Shown here piece after piece: positions 53,517-62,402 of a stretch of DNA of 64,000 bases; within the stretch, counting starts at the first letter, position 1, and each line of letters starts with the position of its first letter. The position numbers and the translations under genes are program-made. The stretch comes from Roseomonas sp. GC11 (GTDB taxonomy: Bacteria > Pseudomonadota > Alphaproteobacteria > Acetobacterales > Acetobacteraceae): the NCBI RefSeq assembly GCF_024437745.1, contig NZ_JANFNY010000002.1, positions 62,001 to 126,000 of the forward strand. Direction: 5' to 3'. The notes below the pieces were generated by a model. It searched no databases, was not told the origin of the DNA, and was given only the letters and a program-made list of their open reading frames with translations.

Positions 53517-54008
53517 GATGGGGAGGAGGCCGTCGGTCTTCACTTCGTTCATCACGAAGAAGGTGCGCACCTGCCGCACCCCGGGCATGGCGATCAGCCG
53601 CTCACTGTGCAGGCGGTTGAAGGCGGGCAGATCCTTCACGCGGATCTTCATGAAGTAATCCACCTCGCCAGCCACCAGGACACATTCCAGCACCTGGCTC
53701 ATGCCACGGGCCGAGTCCTCGAAGGCGGCGAAGACCTCGGGGGTGGAGCGGTCCAGCACCACGCCCACCAGCACCAGCGTGCCGCGCTGCACCGCCTGCG
53801 GGTTGATCTGCGCCCGCACGCCCTGGATCACCCCTGTCTCGAACAGCCGCTTCGTGTGGTTCCAGCACGCCGCCGGGCTCAGCCCCACCTCCCGCGCCAG
53901 CTCCGCATTGCTCATCCGCCCGTCCTTCTGGAGCAGGCGCAGGATGCGCTTGTCGAGCGCGCTCAGCTCCTGCGGCTCAGCGTCGGAAGGGTGAAGATTC
54001 TTTGCCAT
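53514..54008 (-). CDS. acdR: Lrp/AsnC family regulator, probable AcdR
   Basis: A 164-residue Lrp-type regulator. The helix-turn-helix (about residues 18-60, LDKRILRLLQKDGRMSNAELAREVGLSPAACWNHTKRL) is followed by an effector-binding RAM domain (about 72-155). It diverges from acdS with 146 bp between them, the arrangement of acdR-acdS in known ACC deaminase loci, where this regulator controls acdS in response to ACC. That parallel supports the symbol. Confidence 0.87.
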   Translation of the reverse strand: MAKNLHPSDAEPQELSALDKRILRLLQKDGRMSNAELAREVGLSPAACWNHTKRLFETGVIQGVRAQINPQAVQRGTLVLVGVVLDRSTPEVFAAFEDSARGMSQVLECVLVAGEVDYFMKIRVKDLPAFNRLHSERLIAMPGVRQVRTFFVMNEVKTDGLLPI

Positions 54009-54154
54009 GAGCGCCGTTTTCGTGAAGGGAAAGGTTTGGTTTCACGGGAAACACGGAAGAAGAATGTCAAAAATTCCTTAACAAAAAAAGCACCTCCGAG
54101 CGGGCCTGGCCTAGGATTTCCGCATCGCACAACGACCATCCGGGGTGGCTCACC
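54009..54154. promoter_or_regulatory. Divergent acdR-acdS regulatory region
   Basis: This 146-bp gap should contain the Lrp-type operator. An inverted repeat CGTGAA (54021-54026) and TTCACG (54041-54046) lies near the acdR start, in a region with further GGTTT/AAACA symmetry. AT-rich sequence at about 54063-54092 is a plausible acdS promoter. The operator is a candidate only. Confidence 0.5.
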
Positions 54155-55168
54155 ATGGCGCTCAATCTCGAAGCGAAGTTCCCGCGCAAGCAGCTGGCCT
54201 TCTGGCCCTCGCCCATCCACAAGCTGGAGCGCCTCTCCCAGGAACTCGGCGTCGAGGTCTGGGCCAAGCGGGATGACATTTCCTCCGGCCTCGCCTTCGG
54301 CGGCAACAAGGTGCGCAAGCTGGAATGGCTGGCCGCCGATGCCCTGGCCCAGGGCTGCGACACGCTGGTCTCCATCGGCAACATCCAGTCCAACCACACC
54401 CGGCAGGTGGCGGCCGTGGCCGCCGTGCTCGGCATGAAGTGCCGCCTCGTGCAGGAGGAATGGACCAAGTGGGAAGACCCGGCCTACGACAAGGTCGGCA
54501 ATATCCTGCTCTCCCGCCTGATGGGCGCCTCCACCGTGCTGGAGGGCGAGGGCTACTCGACCGAGGTGAAGGAAACCTGGCAGCGCGCCCTCGACGAGGT
54601 GCGGCGCGAGGGCGGCAAGCCCTACGCCATTCCCGCCGGCGCCTCGGACCACCCGCTCGGCGGCCTGGGCTACGCCCATTTCGCCGATGAGGTGGCCGCG
54701 CAGGAAGAGCAGATGGGCGTCTTCTTCGACACGGTGATCACCGCCACCTGCACCGGCTCCACCCAGGCCGGCATGGTGGTGGGCTTCGGCGCCCAGGACC
54801 GCAAGCGCAGGCTGATCGGCATCGACACCGCCTGCAACGAGGCGATGACGCGCGCCGCCGTCACCAAGATCGCCCGCGCCACGGCGGAGCTGATCGGCCT
54901 CAACCGCGAGATCCGCGATGAGGAAATCATCATCGACCCGCGCTTCGCCGGCCCCGACTACGGCCTGCCCGATGAGGAGACCATCGCCGGCATCCGCGCC
55001 GCCGCCAGCCTGGAGGCGATGCTCACCGACCCGGTCTATGAGGGCAAGTCGATCGCCGGGCTGATCGCCATGGCGAAGAAGGGCGAGTTCCCGAAGGGCT
55101 CGAAGATCCTCTACGTCCACCTCGGCGGCGCCCCGGCGCTGAACGCCTACCACAACGCCTTCCACTGA
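54155..55168 (+). CDS. acdS: 1-aminocyclopropane-1-carboxylate deaminase
   Basis: A 337-residue PLP enzyme that cleaves the plant ethylene precursor ACC to 2-oxobutyrate and ammonia. All discriminating residues are present: Lys52 (PLP), Ser79, Tyr295, Glu296 and Leu323, equal to Lys51, Ser78, Tyr294, Glu295 and Leu322 of the Pseudomonas enzyme. D-cysteine desulfhydrases differ at the last two positions, so this is a true ACC deaminase. It suggests plant contact. Regulated by the divergent Lrp gene. Confidence 0.95.
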   Translation: MALNLEAKFPRKQLAFWPSPIHKLERLSQELGVEVWAKRDDISSGLAFGGNKVRKLEWLAADALAQGCDTLVSIGNIQSNHTRQVAAVAAVLGMKCRLVQEEWTKWEDPAYDKVGNILLSRLMGASTVLEGEGYSTEVKETWQRALDEVRREGGKPYAIPAGASDHPLGGLGYAHFADEVAAQEEQMGVFFDTVITATCTGSTQAGMVVGFGAQDRKRRLIGIDTACNEAMTRAAVTKIARATAELIGLNREIRDEEIIIDPRFAGPDYGLPDEETIAGIRAAASLEAMLTDPVYEGKSIAGLIAMAKKGEFPKGSKILYVHLGGAPALNAYHNAFH

Positions 55169-55283
55169 GGGCCTGACCTCCCCCTCCCCCGCATGGGGAG
55201 GGGGCGCCTGCCGCCCGCGGCAGCACCAACAACAAGGACGCCACCACGACGGCCCATCGCCTCTCTCACCCCGGAGCGCGCCC

Positions 55284-55763
55284 ATGGGTTGGACGGATCA
55301 TGCGACGGGGGCCGGCCTCGACGAACTGAAGCCGGCCTCGGCCTGGAGTTCTGTATGCCTGGTGGTGGAGGAGGCAGGGCTGGCGCCCGGCCTCCTCGCG
55401 CTGTTGCGCGCCCGCGTGGCGGAGGATGCCGCGCTCTGCCTGCTGGGGCTGCGCGATGCCGCGGCGCTGCGGGCGGGGTGGAGCACCCTCGCCGCCCGGC
55501 GCCTCGCCCGGCCCTGCAAGGCCCGGCATGTGGTGGAGGAGGCGCTCTCCCGCCTGCCCGCCCGCTGCTCCCTGCTGCTGCTGACGCCCGAGGCGGTGGA
55601 GCCGCCCCTCTGGCTCGGCGCCGTGCTCGGCCATCGCGCCCAGCCCGTGCCCCTGCCGGAGGATCTGCCCGGCGCCAGCGCGCGGCTGGAGCAGGGCATC
55701 GTCCACGGCATGCGCGAGGCGCTTCTGCGGGACCCCGCTTTCGCGGAGTGGGTGTCTTCCTGA
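55284..55763 (+). CDS. Hypothetical protein downstream of acdS
   Basis: A 159-residue protein that I do not recognise. It is Leu- and Ala-rich without clear membrane helices or signal peptide; Cys residues occur at scattered positions. ATG 55284 has GGAG upstream. It is separated from acdS by 115 bp and ends at a type I repeat that also terminates prfC. Codon use matches the host, so it is probably real. Function unknown. Confidence 0.6.
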   Translation: MGWTDHATGAGLDELKPASAWSSVCLVVEEAGLAPGLLALLRARVAEDAALCLLGLRDAAALRAGWSTLAARRLARPCKARHVVEEALSRLPARCSLLLLTPEAVEPPLWLGAVLGHRAQPVPLPEDLPGASARLEQGIVHGMREALLRDPAFAEWVSS

Positions 55764-55768
55764 AGAAA

Positions 55769-55807
55769 TGTTCTTTTTTGAAAAAAAGAACCAAAAACTT
55801 TCTTCAG
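55769..55807. repeat. Type I composite hairpin repeat, copy 7 (short form)
   Basis: Hairpin B (55770-55792) plus CAAAAACTTTCTTCAG, located exactly between the convergent ends of the hypothetical gene and prfC. The prfC stop codon is within the terminal CTTCAG. Confidence 0.76.
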
Positions 55808-57429
55808 TTGGTGCCGGATTCCACGCCGTGCTGCTCACGCAGAGAGAGGAACTTCAGCTGCGGCCACTCCTCCTCGGCGCGGCGGCGGCCCCAGTCGGAG
55901 GTGAAGAAGGCCACCGGCTCATTGTCGTGGTCCTCGGCCATCTGGCTCGGGGCGGTGCGCAGGAAGCGCTCCAGCACCGTGCGGTCCTCGGCCGAGACCC
56001 AGCGCATGGTGGACCACGACGTGGCGTCGAAGCCCACCTGCACGCCATATTCGGCCTGGATGCGGCTGGCCAGAACGTCGAGCTGGAGCTGGCCCACCAC
56101 GCCCACCACCGGCTGGCTGCCATCCATCGGGCGGAAGACCTGCACCACGCCCTCATCGGCCAGCTGGTCCAGCGCCTTGCGCAGCTTCTTGGCCAGCATC
56201 GGGTCGTCCAGCCGGATGCGGCGCAGGATCTCGGGCGCGAAGCTCGGCACGCCGCGGAAATTCAGCTCCTCGCCATCCGTCAGCGTATCGCCGATGCGCA
56301 GCACGCCGTGATTGGCGATGCCCACCACATCGCCCGGCCACGCCTCCTCCGCCACCTGCCGCTCCTTGGCGAAGAAGAAGAGCGGGGCGTTGACGGGAAT
56401 GCTCTTGCCGGTGCGCACCTGCTTCAGCCGCGCCCCCTTGCGCAGCCGGCCGGAGCAGATGCGCAGGAAGGCCACGCGGTCGCGGTGGTTGAGGTCCGTG
56501 TTCGCCTGGATCTTGAAGACGAAGCCGGTGAGCTTCTCCTCCTCCGGCTCCACCGTGCGGACATCGGCCTTGCGGGCGGAGGGCGGCGGGGCGAACTGCG
56601 CCAGCCCGTCCAGCAGGTGCTTCACCCCGAAGCCGCGCAGCGCGCTGCCGAAATAGATCGGCGTCAGATGCCCCTCGCGGAAGGAGGCCAGGTCGAAATC
56701 CGGATAGACCGAGGCGAGTTCCATGCCCTCGCGCAGCACATCGCCCTGGCCATGCGGCAGCAGCGCGTCGATGCGCGCATCCTCCGGCCCTTCCAGCGCC
56801 ACGGCGCGCTCGCCGCCCTCGGCGATCAGGCGCAGGCTGGTATCGTGCCGGTCATAGACCCCGGCGAAGGTGCCGCCCGAGCCGATCGGCCAGGTGGCCG
56901 GCGTCACGTCCAGCGCCAGGGTCTTCTCGATCTCGTCGAGCAGCTCCAGCGGCTCCCGCGCCTCGCGGTCCATCTTGTTGATGAAGGTGACGATGGGGAT
57001 ATCGCGCAGCCGGCAGACCTCGAAGAGCTTGCGGGTCTGGCTCTCAATGCCCTTGGCGGCGTCGATCACCATCACCGCAGCGTCCACGGCGGAGAGGGTG
57101 CGGTAGGTATCCTCCGAGAAATCCTCGTGGCCCGGGGTGTCGAGCAGGTTGAAGACCTGCCCGGCATATTCGAAGGTCATCACCGAGGTGGCGACGGAAA
57201 TGCCGCGATCCTGCTCGATCTTCATCCAGTCCGAGCGGGTGCGGCGGCGCTCCCCCTTGGCGCGCACCGCGCCGGCGATCTGAATGGCGCCACCCAGCAG
57301 CAGAAGCTGCTCCGTCAGCGTCGTCTTGCCGGCGTCCGGATGGGCGATGATGGCGAAGGTGCGCCGCCGCCGGGCCTCGGCCGCCGGGCCGGTCTCCTGA
57401 GAAGAATCAAGGTTCTGCAAGGGCTTCAC
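55804..57429 (-). CDS. prfC: Peptide chain release factor 3
   Basis: A 541-residue translational GTPase that recycles RF1/RF2 after termination. The P-loop AHPDAGKTT is at residues 29-37, followed by the switch region RGISVATSVMTF, DTPGHEDF and NKMDREA. Domains II and III are complete. It starts at a GTG (57429) with the nearby GGAG too close for ideal spacing, so the exact start is slightly uncertain. Full-length RF3. Confidence 0.95.
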   Translation of the reverse strand: MKPLQNLDSSQETGPAAEARRRRTFAIIAHPDAGKTTLTEQLLLLGGAIQIAGAVRAKGERRRTRSDWMKIEQDRGISVATSVMTFEYAGQVFNLLDTPGHEDFSEDTYRTLSAVDAAVMVIDAAKGIESQTRKLFEVCRLRDIPIVTFINKMDREAREPLELLDEIEKTLALDVTPATWPIGSGGTFAGVYDRHDTSLRLIAEGGERAVALEGPEDARIDALLPHGQGDVLREGMELASVYPDFDLASFREGHLTPIYFGSALRGFGVKHLLDGLAQFAPPPSARKADVRTVEPEEEKLTGFVFKIQANTDLNHRDRVAFLRICSGRLRKGARLKQVRTGKSIPVNAPLFFFAKERQVAEEAWPGDVVGIANHGVLRIGDTLTDGEELNFRGVPSFAPEILRRIRLDDPMLAKKLRKALDQLADEGVVQVFRPMDGSQPVVGVVGQLQLDVLASRIQAEYGVQVGFDATSWSTMRWVSAEDRTVLERFLRTAPSQMAEDHDNEPVAFFTSDWGRRRAEEEWPQLKFLSLREQHGVESGTN

Positions 57430-57507
57430 TCCGCACGCGCCATCCGGGAGGGGGGATATAGCGCCGATGCCACCCCGGGCGGTAGACCCGCGCGGAGCCA
57501 GGGAATT

Positions 57508-57636
57508 TTCAGAAAAAATGTTCTTTTTTGAAAAAAAGAACCAAAAAACTTTTATCAGTGCAGCATCCCGCCGTGCCGGGAGACGGCGGCAGCCTGAAAA
57601 AGTCTTTTTGCTTCTTTTTCTTCAGAAAAAGAAGAT
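57508..57636. repeat. Type I composite hairpin repeat, copy 8 (B-A-C order)
   Basis: Hairpin B (57520-57542), inner stem around GCATCCCGCCGTGCCGGGA and CCTGAAAAAG, then hairpin C (57611-57634) with perfect 11-bp arms. It is placed 3' of the dCMP deaminase gene and 5' of prfC, both on the minus strand. Confidence 0.8.
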
Positions 57637-57660
57637 GATATTCCATTCAAGCAACCTAAA

Positions 57661-58239
57661 CTATTCAAACAAACCAAAATCAAACACCCCCTGCCGCGCG
57701 GCATAGGGGTCCTCGGCGGCGCGGGCCTCGTCCCGGTTGAGGCCGATGGCGTCGAGCTGGGCGCTGGAGATGGGCACGAACTCCACCCCCGCCTCGCGCA
57801 TCATCTCGATGGCGAGCAGCCCCACCTGGTCCCAGTAGGAGGAAGTGCCAGGCCGCGGCGCGGCGGCGATGACGCGGCGCACGCCGGACTGGATCAGCAG
57901 CGTCGCGCAGACATTGCAGACCGGCTTGCCCACCACATAGACATCACAGTCCCGCGCGTCCCGCCCGGCATGGAGCAGGGCATTCTGCTCGGCATGCAGG
58001 ATCATCTGGAGCTTGCGCGCCTTGTTCTGGAGGCGTTCCGCGCTGTCCTCCACATTGGCGGGGAAGCCGTTGAAGCCGGTGGCGACGATGCGGGAAAAAC
58101 GCTGCTGCACCAGCACGGCGCCGACCTTGGCGCGGGGGTCCTTCGACCATTGGGCGATATGGTGGGCCAGGCCGATATAGCGGCCATCCCAGCGCGCCTG
58201 CTTCTCCGGTCGGCCCTCGAAACTATTCGGGTTGGTCAT
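57661..58239 (-). CDS. Deoxycytidylate deaminase family protein
   Basis: A 192-residue zinc-dependent dCMP deaminase, producing dUMP for thymidylate synthesis. The zinc motif His-Ala-Glu is in ILHAEQNALLHAG and the cysteine pair in KPVCNVCATLL. Length and ARKLQMILHAEQNA fit the dCMP/ComEB-type family. ATG 58239 gives MTNPNSFEGRPEKQARWDGRYIGLAHHIAQWSKDPRAKVGAV. Stands alone between prfC and a binding protein gene. Confidence 0.88.
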   Translation of the reverse strand: MTNPNSFEGRPEKQARWDGRYIGLAHHIAQWSKDPRAKVGAVLVQQRFSRIVATGFNGFPANVEDSAERLQNKARKLQMILHAEQNALLHAGRDARDCDVYVVGKPVCNVCATLLIQSGVRRVIAAAPRPGTSSYWDQVGLLAIEMMREAGVEFVPISSAQLDAIGLNRDEARAAEDPYAARQGVFDFGLFE

Positions 58240-58451
58240 CCATCCCCTGCGGTCTGCCCCTGCTATCTGCACGGCGCGGCGGCAGCGCGCCCAAGCGGAG
58301 TGCAGCAAGCTTCCCGCCAGGGGGCAAGGGGGAGTTCACGACCCGTTGACGAGGCCCGCCCCGCATGCGCCAATCCCCCGCCCCAAGCCACCGGCACAGG
58401 CGGCGGGCAGGAACCCGGCCTTCACACGACAGACTGTCTCGGAGAATGTTG

Positions 58452-60068
58452 ATGCAGAGCCCCGTCACCCGCGCCGCGCTGAGCCGCCGCGCCCTGCTGG
58501 CCACGACGCTCTCGGCCGCCGCCCTGGCAGCCGGTGGCCCGGCGCGCGCCGCGGGCCCCGCCGCCCAGACGCTGAGCCTGGCCGTCGCGGCCCCGCCCAC
58601 CTCGCTCGACCCGCATTACCACACGCTCTCCCCCAACAACATGGTGGCGGAGCACTTCTTCGATAAGCTCGTCCACCGCGACGCGCAGGCGAAGCTGGTG
58701 CCGGGCCTCGCCGAATCCTGGAAGATGCTGGATGACAGCACCTGGGAGTTCAAGCTGCGCCGTGGCGTGAAGTTCAGCAACGGCCAGGAGTTCACGGCCG
58801 AGGACGTGGTGTTCACGCTGAAGCGCGTGCCCAACGTCATCAACAGCCCGGGCTCCTTCTCGATCTATACCCGCGCCATCATCGCCAGCGAGATCGTCGA
58901 TCCCCACACGATCCGCTTCAAGACCAATGGCGTCTATCCCCTGCTGCCGCAGGACCTGAACAACGTCTTCATCATCTGCAAGGCGGTGGGCGATAACGTC
59001 TCCACCGGCGACTTCAACAACGGCAAGGCGGTGATCGGCACCGGCGCCTACCGGCTGAAGAGCTTCTCCCCGGATGACCGCGTCGTGATGACGCGCAACG
59101 AGGAATACTGGGGCGAGAAGCCGGACTGGCAGGAAGTCGTCTACCGCTTCGTCACCAATGACGGCGTGCGCGTGGCCTCGCTGCTGTCGGGCGACGTGCA
59201 GATGATCGACGTCGTGCCGCCTTCCGACATTCCGCGCCTGCGCACCACCCAGGGCATCAGCTTCTCCGAGATCCCGAGCCTGCGCGCGATCTACCTGAAG
59301 CTGGACACGGCGCGCGACGGCAACTCGCCCTATATCAGCGGCCCGAATGGCGAGAAGCTGGACAAGAACCCGCTGAAGGACCTGCGCGTTCGCCAGGCGC
59401 TGTCCATCGGCATCAACCGCGCCGGCATCGTGGACCGCGTGATGCAGGGCGCCGGCCTGCCCACCGGCCAGATGATGCCGCCCGGCGCCAATGGCTATGT
59501 GGCCGACCTGCCGGCCCCGGCCTATGACCTGAACCGCGCCAAGGCCCTGCTGGCCGCGGCCGGCTATCCGAACGGCTTCAGCATCACGCTGACCGGCCCC
59601 AACAACCGCTACGTCAACGACGCGCAGATCATCCAGGCCATTGGCCAGATGTGGCAGCGCATCGGCGTCAAGACGACGGTCGAGGCCGTGCCCTTCTCCG
59701 TCCTGGCCCAGCGCCAGGCGAAGAACGAGATCGGCGCCATGCTGATCGGCTGGGCCACCTCGGGCGAGCCCTCCAGCGCGCTGCGCGGCAACCTGACCAC
59801 CCGCATCCCGGAGAAGGGCTTCGGCACCGTCAACTTCAGCGGCTACACCAACAAGGATGTGGACGCGCTGGTGGAAGAGGGCCTGCGCACGGCGGATGAC
59901 GCCAAGCGCGAGGAGATCTTCAAGAAGGCGATGCGCGTCGCCATGGACGATGTCGCCCTGATCACGCTGCACATGCAGAAGAACATCTGGGCGATGCGCG
60001 GCGGCCTGACCTACGAGGCCCGCGCGGACGAATACACCGTCGCCATGAACGTGAAGGCTCCGAAGTAA
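58452..60068 (+). CDS. ABC transporter substrate-binding protein, family 5 (paralog of 41977)
   Basis: A 538-residue periplasmic SBP_bac_5 protein. The signal peptide contains SRRALLATTLSAAALAAGG. It is closely similar along its length to the protein at 41977-43614 (SLDPHYHTLSP, LVPGLAESWKMLDDSTWEFKLRRGVKF, YPLLPQDLNNVF, SGPNGEKLDKNPLKDLRVRQALSI). ATG 58452 is chosen with GGAG at 58441-58444. No permease or ATPase of the peptide type is adjacent. Confidence 0.9.
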   Translation: MQSPVTRAALSRRALLATTLSAAALAAGGPARAAGPAAQTLSLAVAAPPTSLDPHYHTLSPNNMVAEHFFDKLVHRDAQAKLVPGLAESWKMLDDSTWEFKLRRGVKFSNGQEFTAEDVVFTLKRVPNVINSPGSFSIYTRAIIASEIVDPHTIRFKTNGVYPLLPQDLNNVFIICKAVGDNVSTGDFNNGKAVIGTGAYRLKSFSPDDRVVMTRNEEYWGEKPDWQEVVYRFVTNDGVRVASLLSGDVQMIDVVPPSDIPRLRTTQGISFSEIPSLRAIYLKLDTARDGNSPYISGPNGEKLDKNPLKDLRVRQALSIGINRAGIVDRVMQGAGLPTGQMMPPGANGYVADLPAPAYDLNRAKALLAAAGYPNGFSITLTGPNNRYVNDAQIIQAIGQMWQRIGVKTTVEAVPFSVLAQRQAKNEIGAMLIGWATSGEPSSALRGNLTTRIPEKGFGTVNFSGYTNKDVDALVEEGLRTADDAKREEIFKKAMRVAMDDVALITLHMQKNIWAMRGGLTYEARADEYTVAMNVKAPK

Positions 60069-60112
60069 TTTTTTTCGGGCTGCCGCCGTCCCGTGGCACA
60101 GCGGGGCGGCGC
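60067..60112. repeat. Type I composite hairpin repeat, copy 9 (degenerate)
   Basis: TTTTTTCGGGCTGCCGCCGT followed by a second-subtype inner stem ending in GGGGCGGC. Hairpins B and C are missing. It directly follows the binding-protein stop at 60068. Confidence 0.55.
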
Positions 60113-60157
60113 ATCCGGGCGGGGCGCCGGTGGCCATGTGGTCGCTCTGCCCCCCTG

Positions 60158-60220
60158 AAGGCGGGTGCAGGGGACCCTGTCCCCTGCTGGGGGAGTTTGA
60201 GGGGGCGAAGCCCCCTCAAG
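60158..60220. repeat. Type II GC-rich double hairpin, copy d
   Basis: Stems around CAGGGGAC/GTCCCCTG and GAGGGGGC/GCCCCCTC with the linker CTGGGGGAGTTT, between the convergent binding-protein and ABC ATPase genes. Confidence 0.7.
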
Positions 60221-60231
60221 CCAGCCACGCC

Positions 60232-61014
60232 TTATAAGGCGAAAAGGCCGTGAAAGCGGCCGAGGAAGCTGCGCAGCCGCTCGCTCTCCGGGTTGCCGAA
60301 GATCTCCGCCGGCGGCCCCGCCTGCGCCACCCGGCCCTGATCCATGAACACCACGTGGTGCGAGACATCGCGCACGAAGAGCATCTCATGGCTGACCAGC
60401 AGCATGGTCTGGCCGCTCTCGGCGAGCTGCTGCATCACCGCCAGCACCTCGGCCACCAGCTCGGGGTCGAGGGCGCTCGTCACCTCATCGAAGAGCAGCA
60501 GGCGCGGCTGCATGGCCACGGCGCGGGCGATGGCCACGCGCTGCTGCTGCCCGCCGGACAGCTGATAGGGGTAGTGGCCGCGCCGCGCCTCCAGCCCGAC
60601 GCGCGCCAGCCAGTGGCCGGCGATCTCGCGCGCCTCGGCCTTGGGCTTGCCCAGCACCCTGGTCAGGCCCAGCATGACATTCTCCTCCGCCGTCAGATGC
60701 GGGAAGAGATTGAACTGCTGGAACACCATGCCGATGCGCGCGCGCTGGGCGGAGATGGCGGCCTCGCTCAGCCGCTTCCGCCGCCCGCCCTCCATGCGGT
60801 AGCCGACCGGCTCGCCATCCAGCAGGATCTCGCCCGCGTCATGCTCCTCCAGCAGGTTGACGCAGCGCAGGAAGGTGGTCTTGCCGGAGCCGGAGGCGCC
60901 GATCAGGGAGACCACCTGCCCCTGCGCCACATCGAGGTCGATGCCTTTCAGCACCTCGGTCTCGCCGAAGCTCTTATGGACCTTGCGGGCCTGCAGCAGC
61001 ACATTCCCGGCCAT
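60232..61014 (-). CDS. Amino-acid ABC transporter ATP-binding protein
   Basis: A 260-residue ATPase of the polar amino-acid uptake family (GlnQ/HisP type). Walker A GASGSGKTT (about residues 39-47), the signature LSGGQQQRVAIARA and Walker B LLLFDEVTSALD are complete. It works with the two permeases and the binding protein downstream in coordinate order. ATG 61014 is preferred over the upstream TTG. Confidence 0.94.
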   Translation of the reverse strand: MAGNVLLQARKVHKSFGETEVLKGIDLDVAQGQVVSLIGASGSGKTTFLRCVNLLEEHDAGEILLDGEPVGYRMEGGRRKRLSEAAISAQRARIGMVFQQFNLFPHLTAEENVMLGLTRVLGKPKAEAREIAGHWLARVGLEARRGHYPYQLSGGQQQRVAIARAVAMQPRLLLFDEVTSALDPELVAEVLAVMQQLAESGQTMLLVSHEMLFVRDVSHHVVFMDQGRVAQAGPPAEIFGNPESERLRSFLGRFHGLFAL

Positions 61015-61025
61015 GCGGCCCTCCC

Positions 61026-61697
61026 TCAATAGCGCAGATAGGAGAAGCGCCGCTCCAGCGCCGCGCCAAGCTGCGCGATGGCGGCGTTGATCACCAGGTA
61101 GAAGGCCCCGGCGGTCAGGTAGAAATCGATGATGAGGTAGTTGCGCGCCATCACCTGCTGGCTGGCGAGCAGCAGCTCGACCACGCCGATGACGGAGAGC
61201 AGGGTGGTGCCCTTCACCACCTCCAGCCCGGTATTGACCCAGGGCGGCAGCATGCGGCGCAGCGCCTGGGGCAGGATGACGTCGCGCAGGCGCTGCGGGA
61301 AGCGCAGGCCGATGGCCTTGGCCGCCTCCATCTGCCCGGCGGGCACGGATTCCACCGCGCCGCGCAGCGTCTCCGCCACATGCGCCGTGGCGAAGGCGGA
61401 GAGCGCGATCACCCCCGCCCAGAAGGCCGGCACGTTGATGCCGAAGAGCGCCAGCCCGTAATAGGTGAAGAGGATGAGCACCAGCACGGGAATGCCGCGC
61501 AGCACATCGACATAGAGCCTGGCCAGGGCGCGGGCGATGGGCCCGCCATAGGCCAGCACGAGGCCGAGCAGCGTGCCGCAGAGGGTGGAGGCGAGGATGG
61601 TGAGGGCGGAGCTGCTCACCGTCGCCACGATGCCTGCCCAGAGCGAGAAGCGCGCCTGCCAGAGTTCAAAGAGGAAATCGCCGGGTTGCAGATCCAT
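61026..61697 (-). CDS. Amino-acid ABC transporter permease 1
   Basis: A 223-residue membrane permease of the HisMQ family with about five helices. The EAA loop reads MEAAKAIGLRFPQRLRDVILPQALRRMLPP. ATG 61697 begins the conserved N-terminus; the open frame extends upstream but overlaps the second permease gene in another frame. Located 11 bp from the ATPase start. Confidence 0.92.
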   Translation of the reverse strand: MDLQPGDFLFELWQARFSLWAGIVATVSSSALTILASTLCGTLLGLVLAYGGPIARALARLYVDVLRGIPVLVLILFTYYGLALFGINVPAFWAGVIALSAFATAHVAETLRGAVESVPAGQMEAAKAIGLRFPQRLRDVILPQALRRMLPPWVNTGLEVVKGTTLLSVIGVVELLLASQQVMARNYLIIDFYLTAGAFYLVINAAIAQLGAALERRFSYLRY

Positions 61698-61711
61698 GGC
61701 GGCCGGGCCTC

Positions 61712-62380
61712 TCAGCGGATGCTGGCGTAGCGGCGCTCGACCCGGCGCAGCAGCGCGGCGAGCAGCCAGGCCGTGGCGAGGTAGAGGGCGCTGGCCGTCA
61801 GCCAGACTTCCATGACGCGGAAGGTGTTGGCGTTGATCTGCCGCGCGGTGAAGGTCAGCTCGGGGATGGCGATGGCCGCCGCCAGCGAGGTGTCCTTGAA
61901 CAGCGAGATGAGGTTGTTGCTGATGCTGGGCAGGGTGATGCGGATCATCACCGGCAGCACCACCCAGCGCTGGCGCTGCCAGGGCCGCAGGCCGATGGCC
62001 TTGGCCGCCTCCACATATTGTTTCGGGATGGAGGCGAGGCCGGCGCGGAACACCTCGCACATATAGGCCCCGGCATAGAGGGAGAGGGTCAGCACAAAAC
62101 TCTGGAACTTGTCCATGCCGTAGAGGCCGAGTTCCGGCAGCCCGAAATAGATGAAGAAGATCAGCAGCAGCAGCGGCGTGCAGCGGATGAGTTCGACATA
62201 GCCCCGCACCGGCCATGCCAGCCAGGGTTTGCCCGAGAGCCGCGCATAGGCGCAGGCCAGCCCCAGCGCGCAGCCGATGGCCAGCGACAGCACCGCCAGC
62301 CCCAGCCCCAGCCCGAGGGCCTCGGCGAAGCGGCCGCTGTTGCGGCTGATGACGCTCCAGTCGAAATGATAATCGATCAT
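61712..62380 (-). CDS. Amino-acid ABC transporter permease 2
   Basis: A 222-residue HisMQ-family permease. Its EAA loop is YVEAAKAIGLRPWQRQRWVVLPVMIRITLPSISN. It probably pairs with permease 1 as a heterodimer. It is separated from the first permease by 14 bp and from the binding protein gene by a type II repeat. Confidence 0.93.
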   Translation of the reverse strand: MIDYHFDWSVISRNSGRFAEALGLGLGLAVLSLAIGCALGLACAYARLSGKPWLAWPVRGYVELIRCTPLLLLIFFIYFGLPELGLYGMDKFQSFVLTLSLYAGAYMCEVFRAGLASIPKQYVEAAKAIGLRPWQRQRWVVLPVMIRITLPSISNNLISLFKDTSLAAAIAIPELTFTARQINANTFRVMEVWLTASALYLATAWLLAALLRRVERRYASIR

Positions 62381-62402
62381 GCCCAGCCCTGGCGCGCGGA
62401 TG

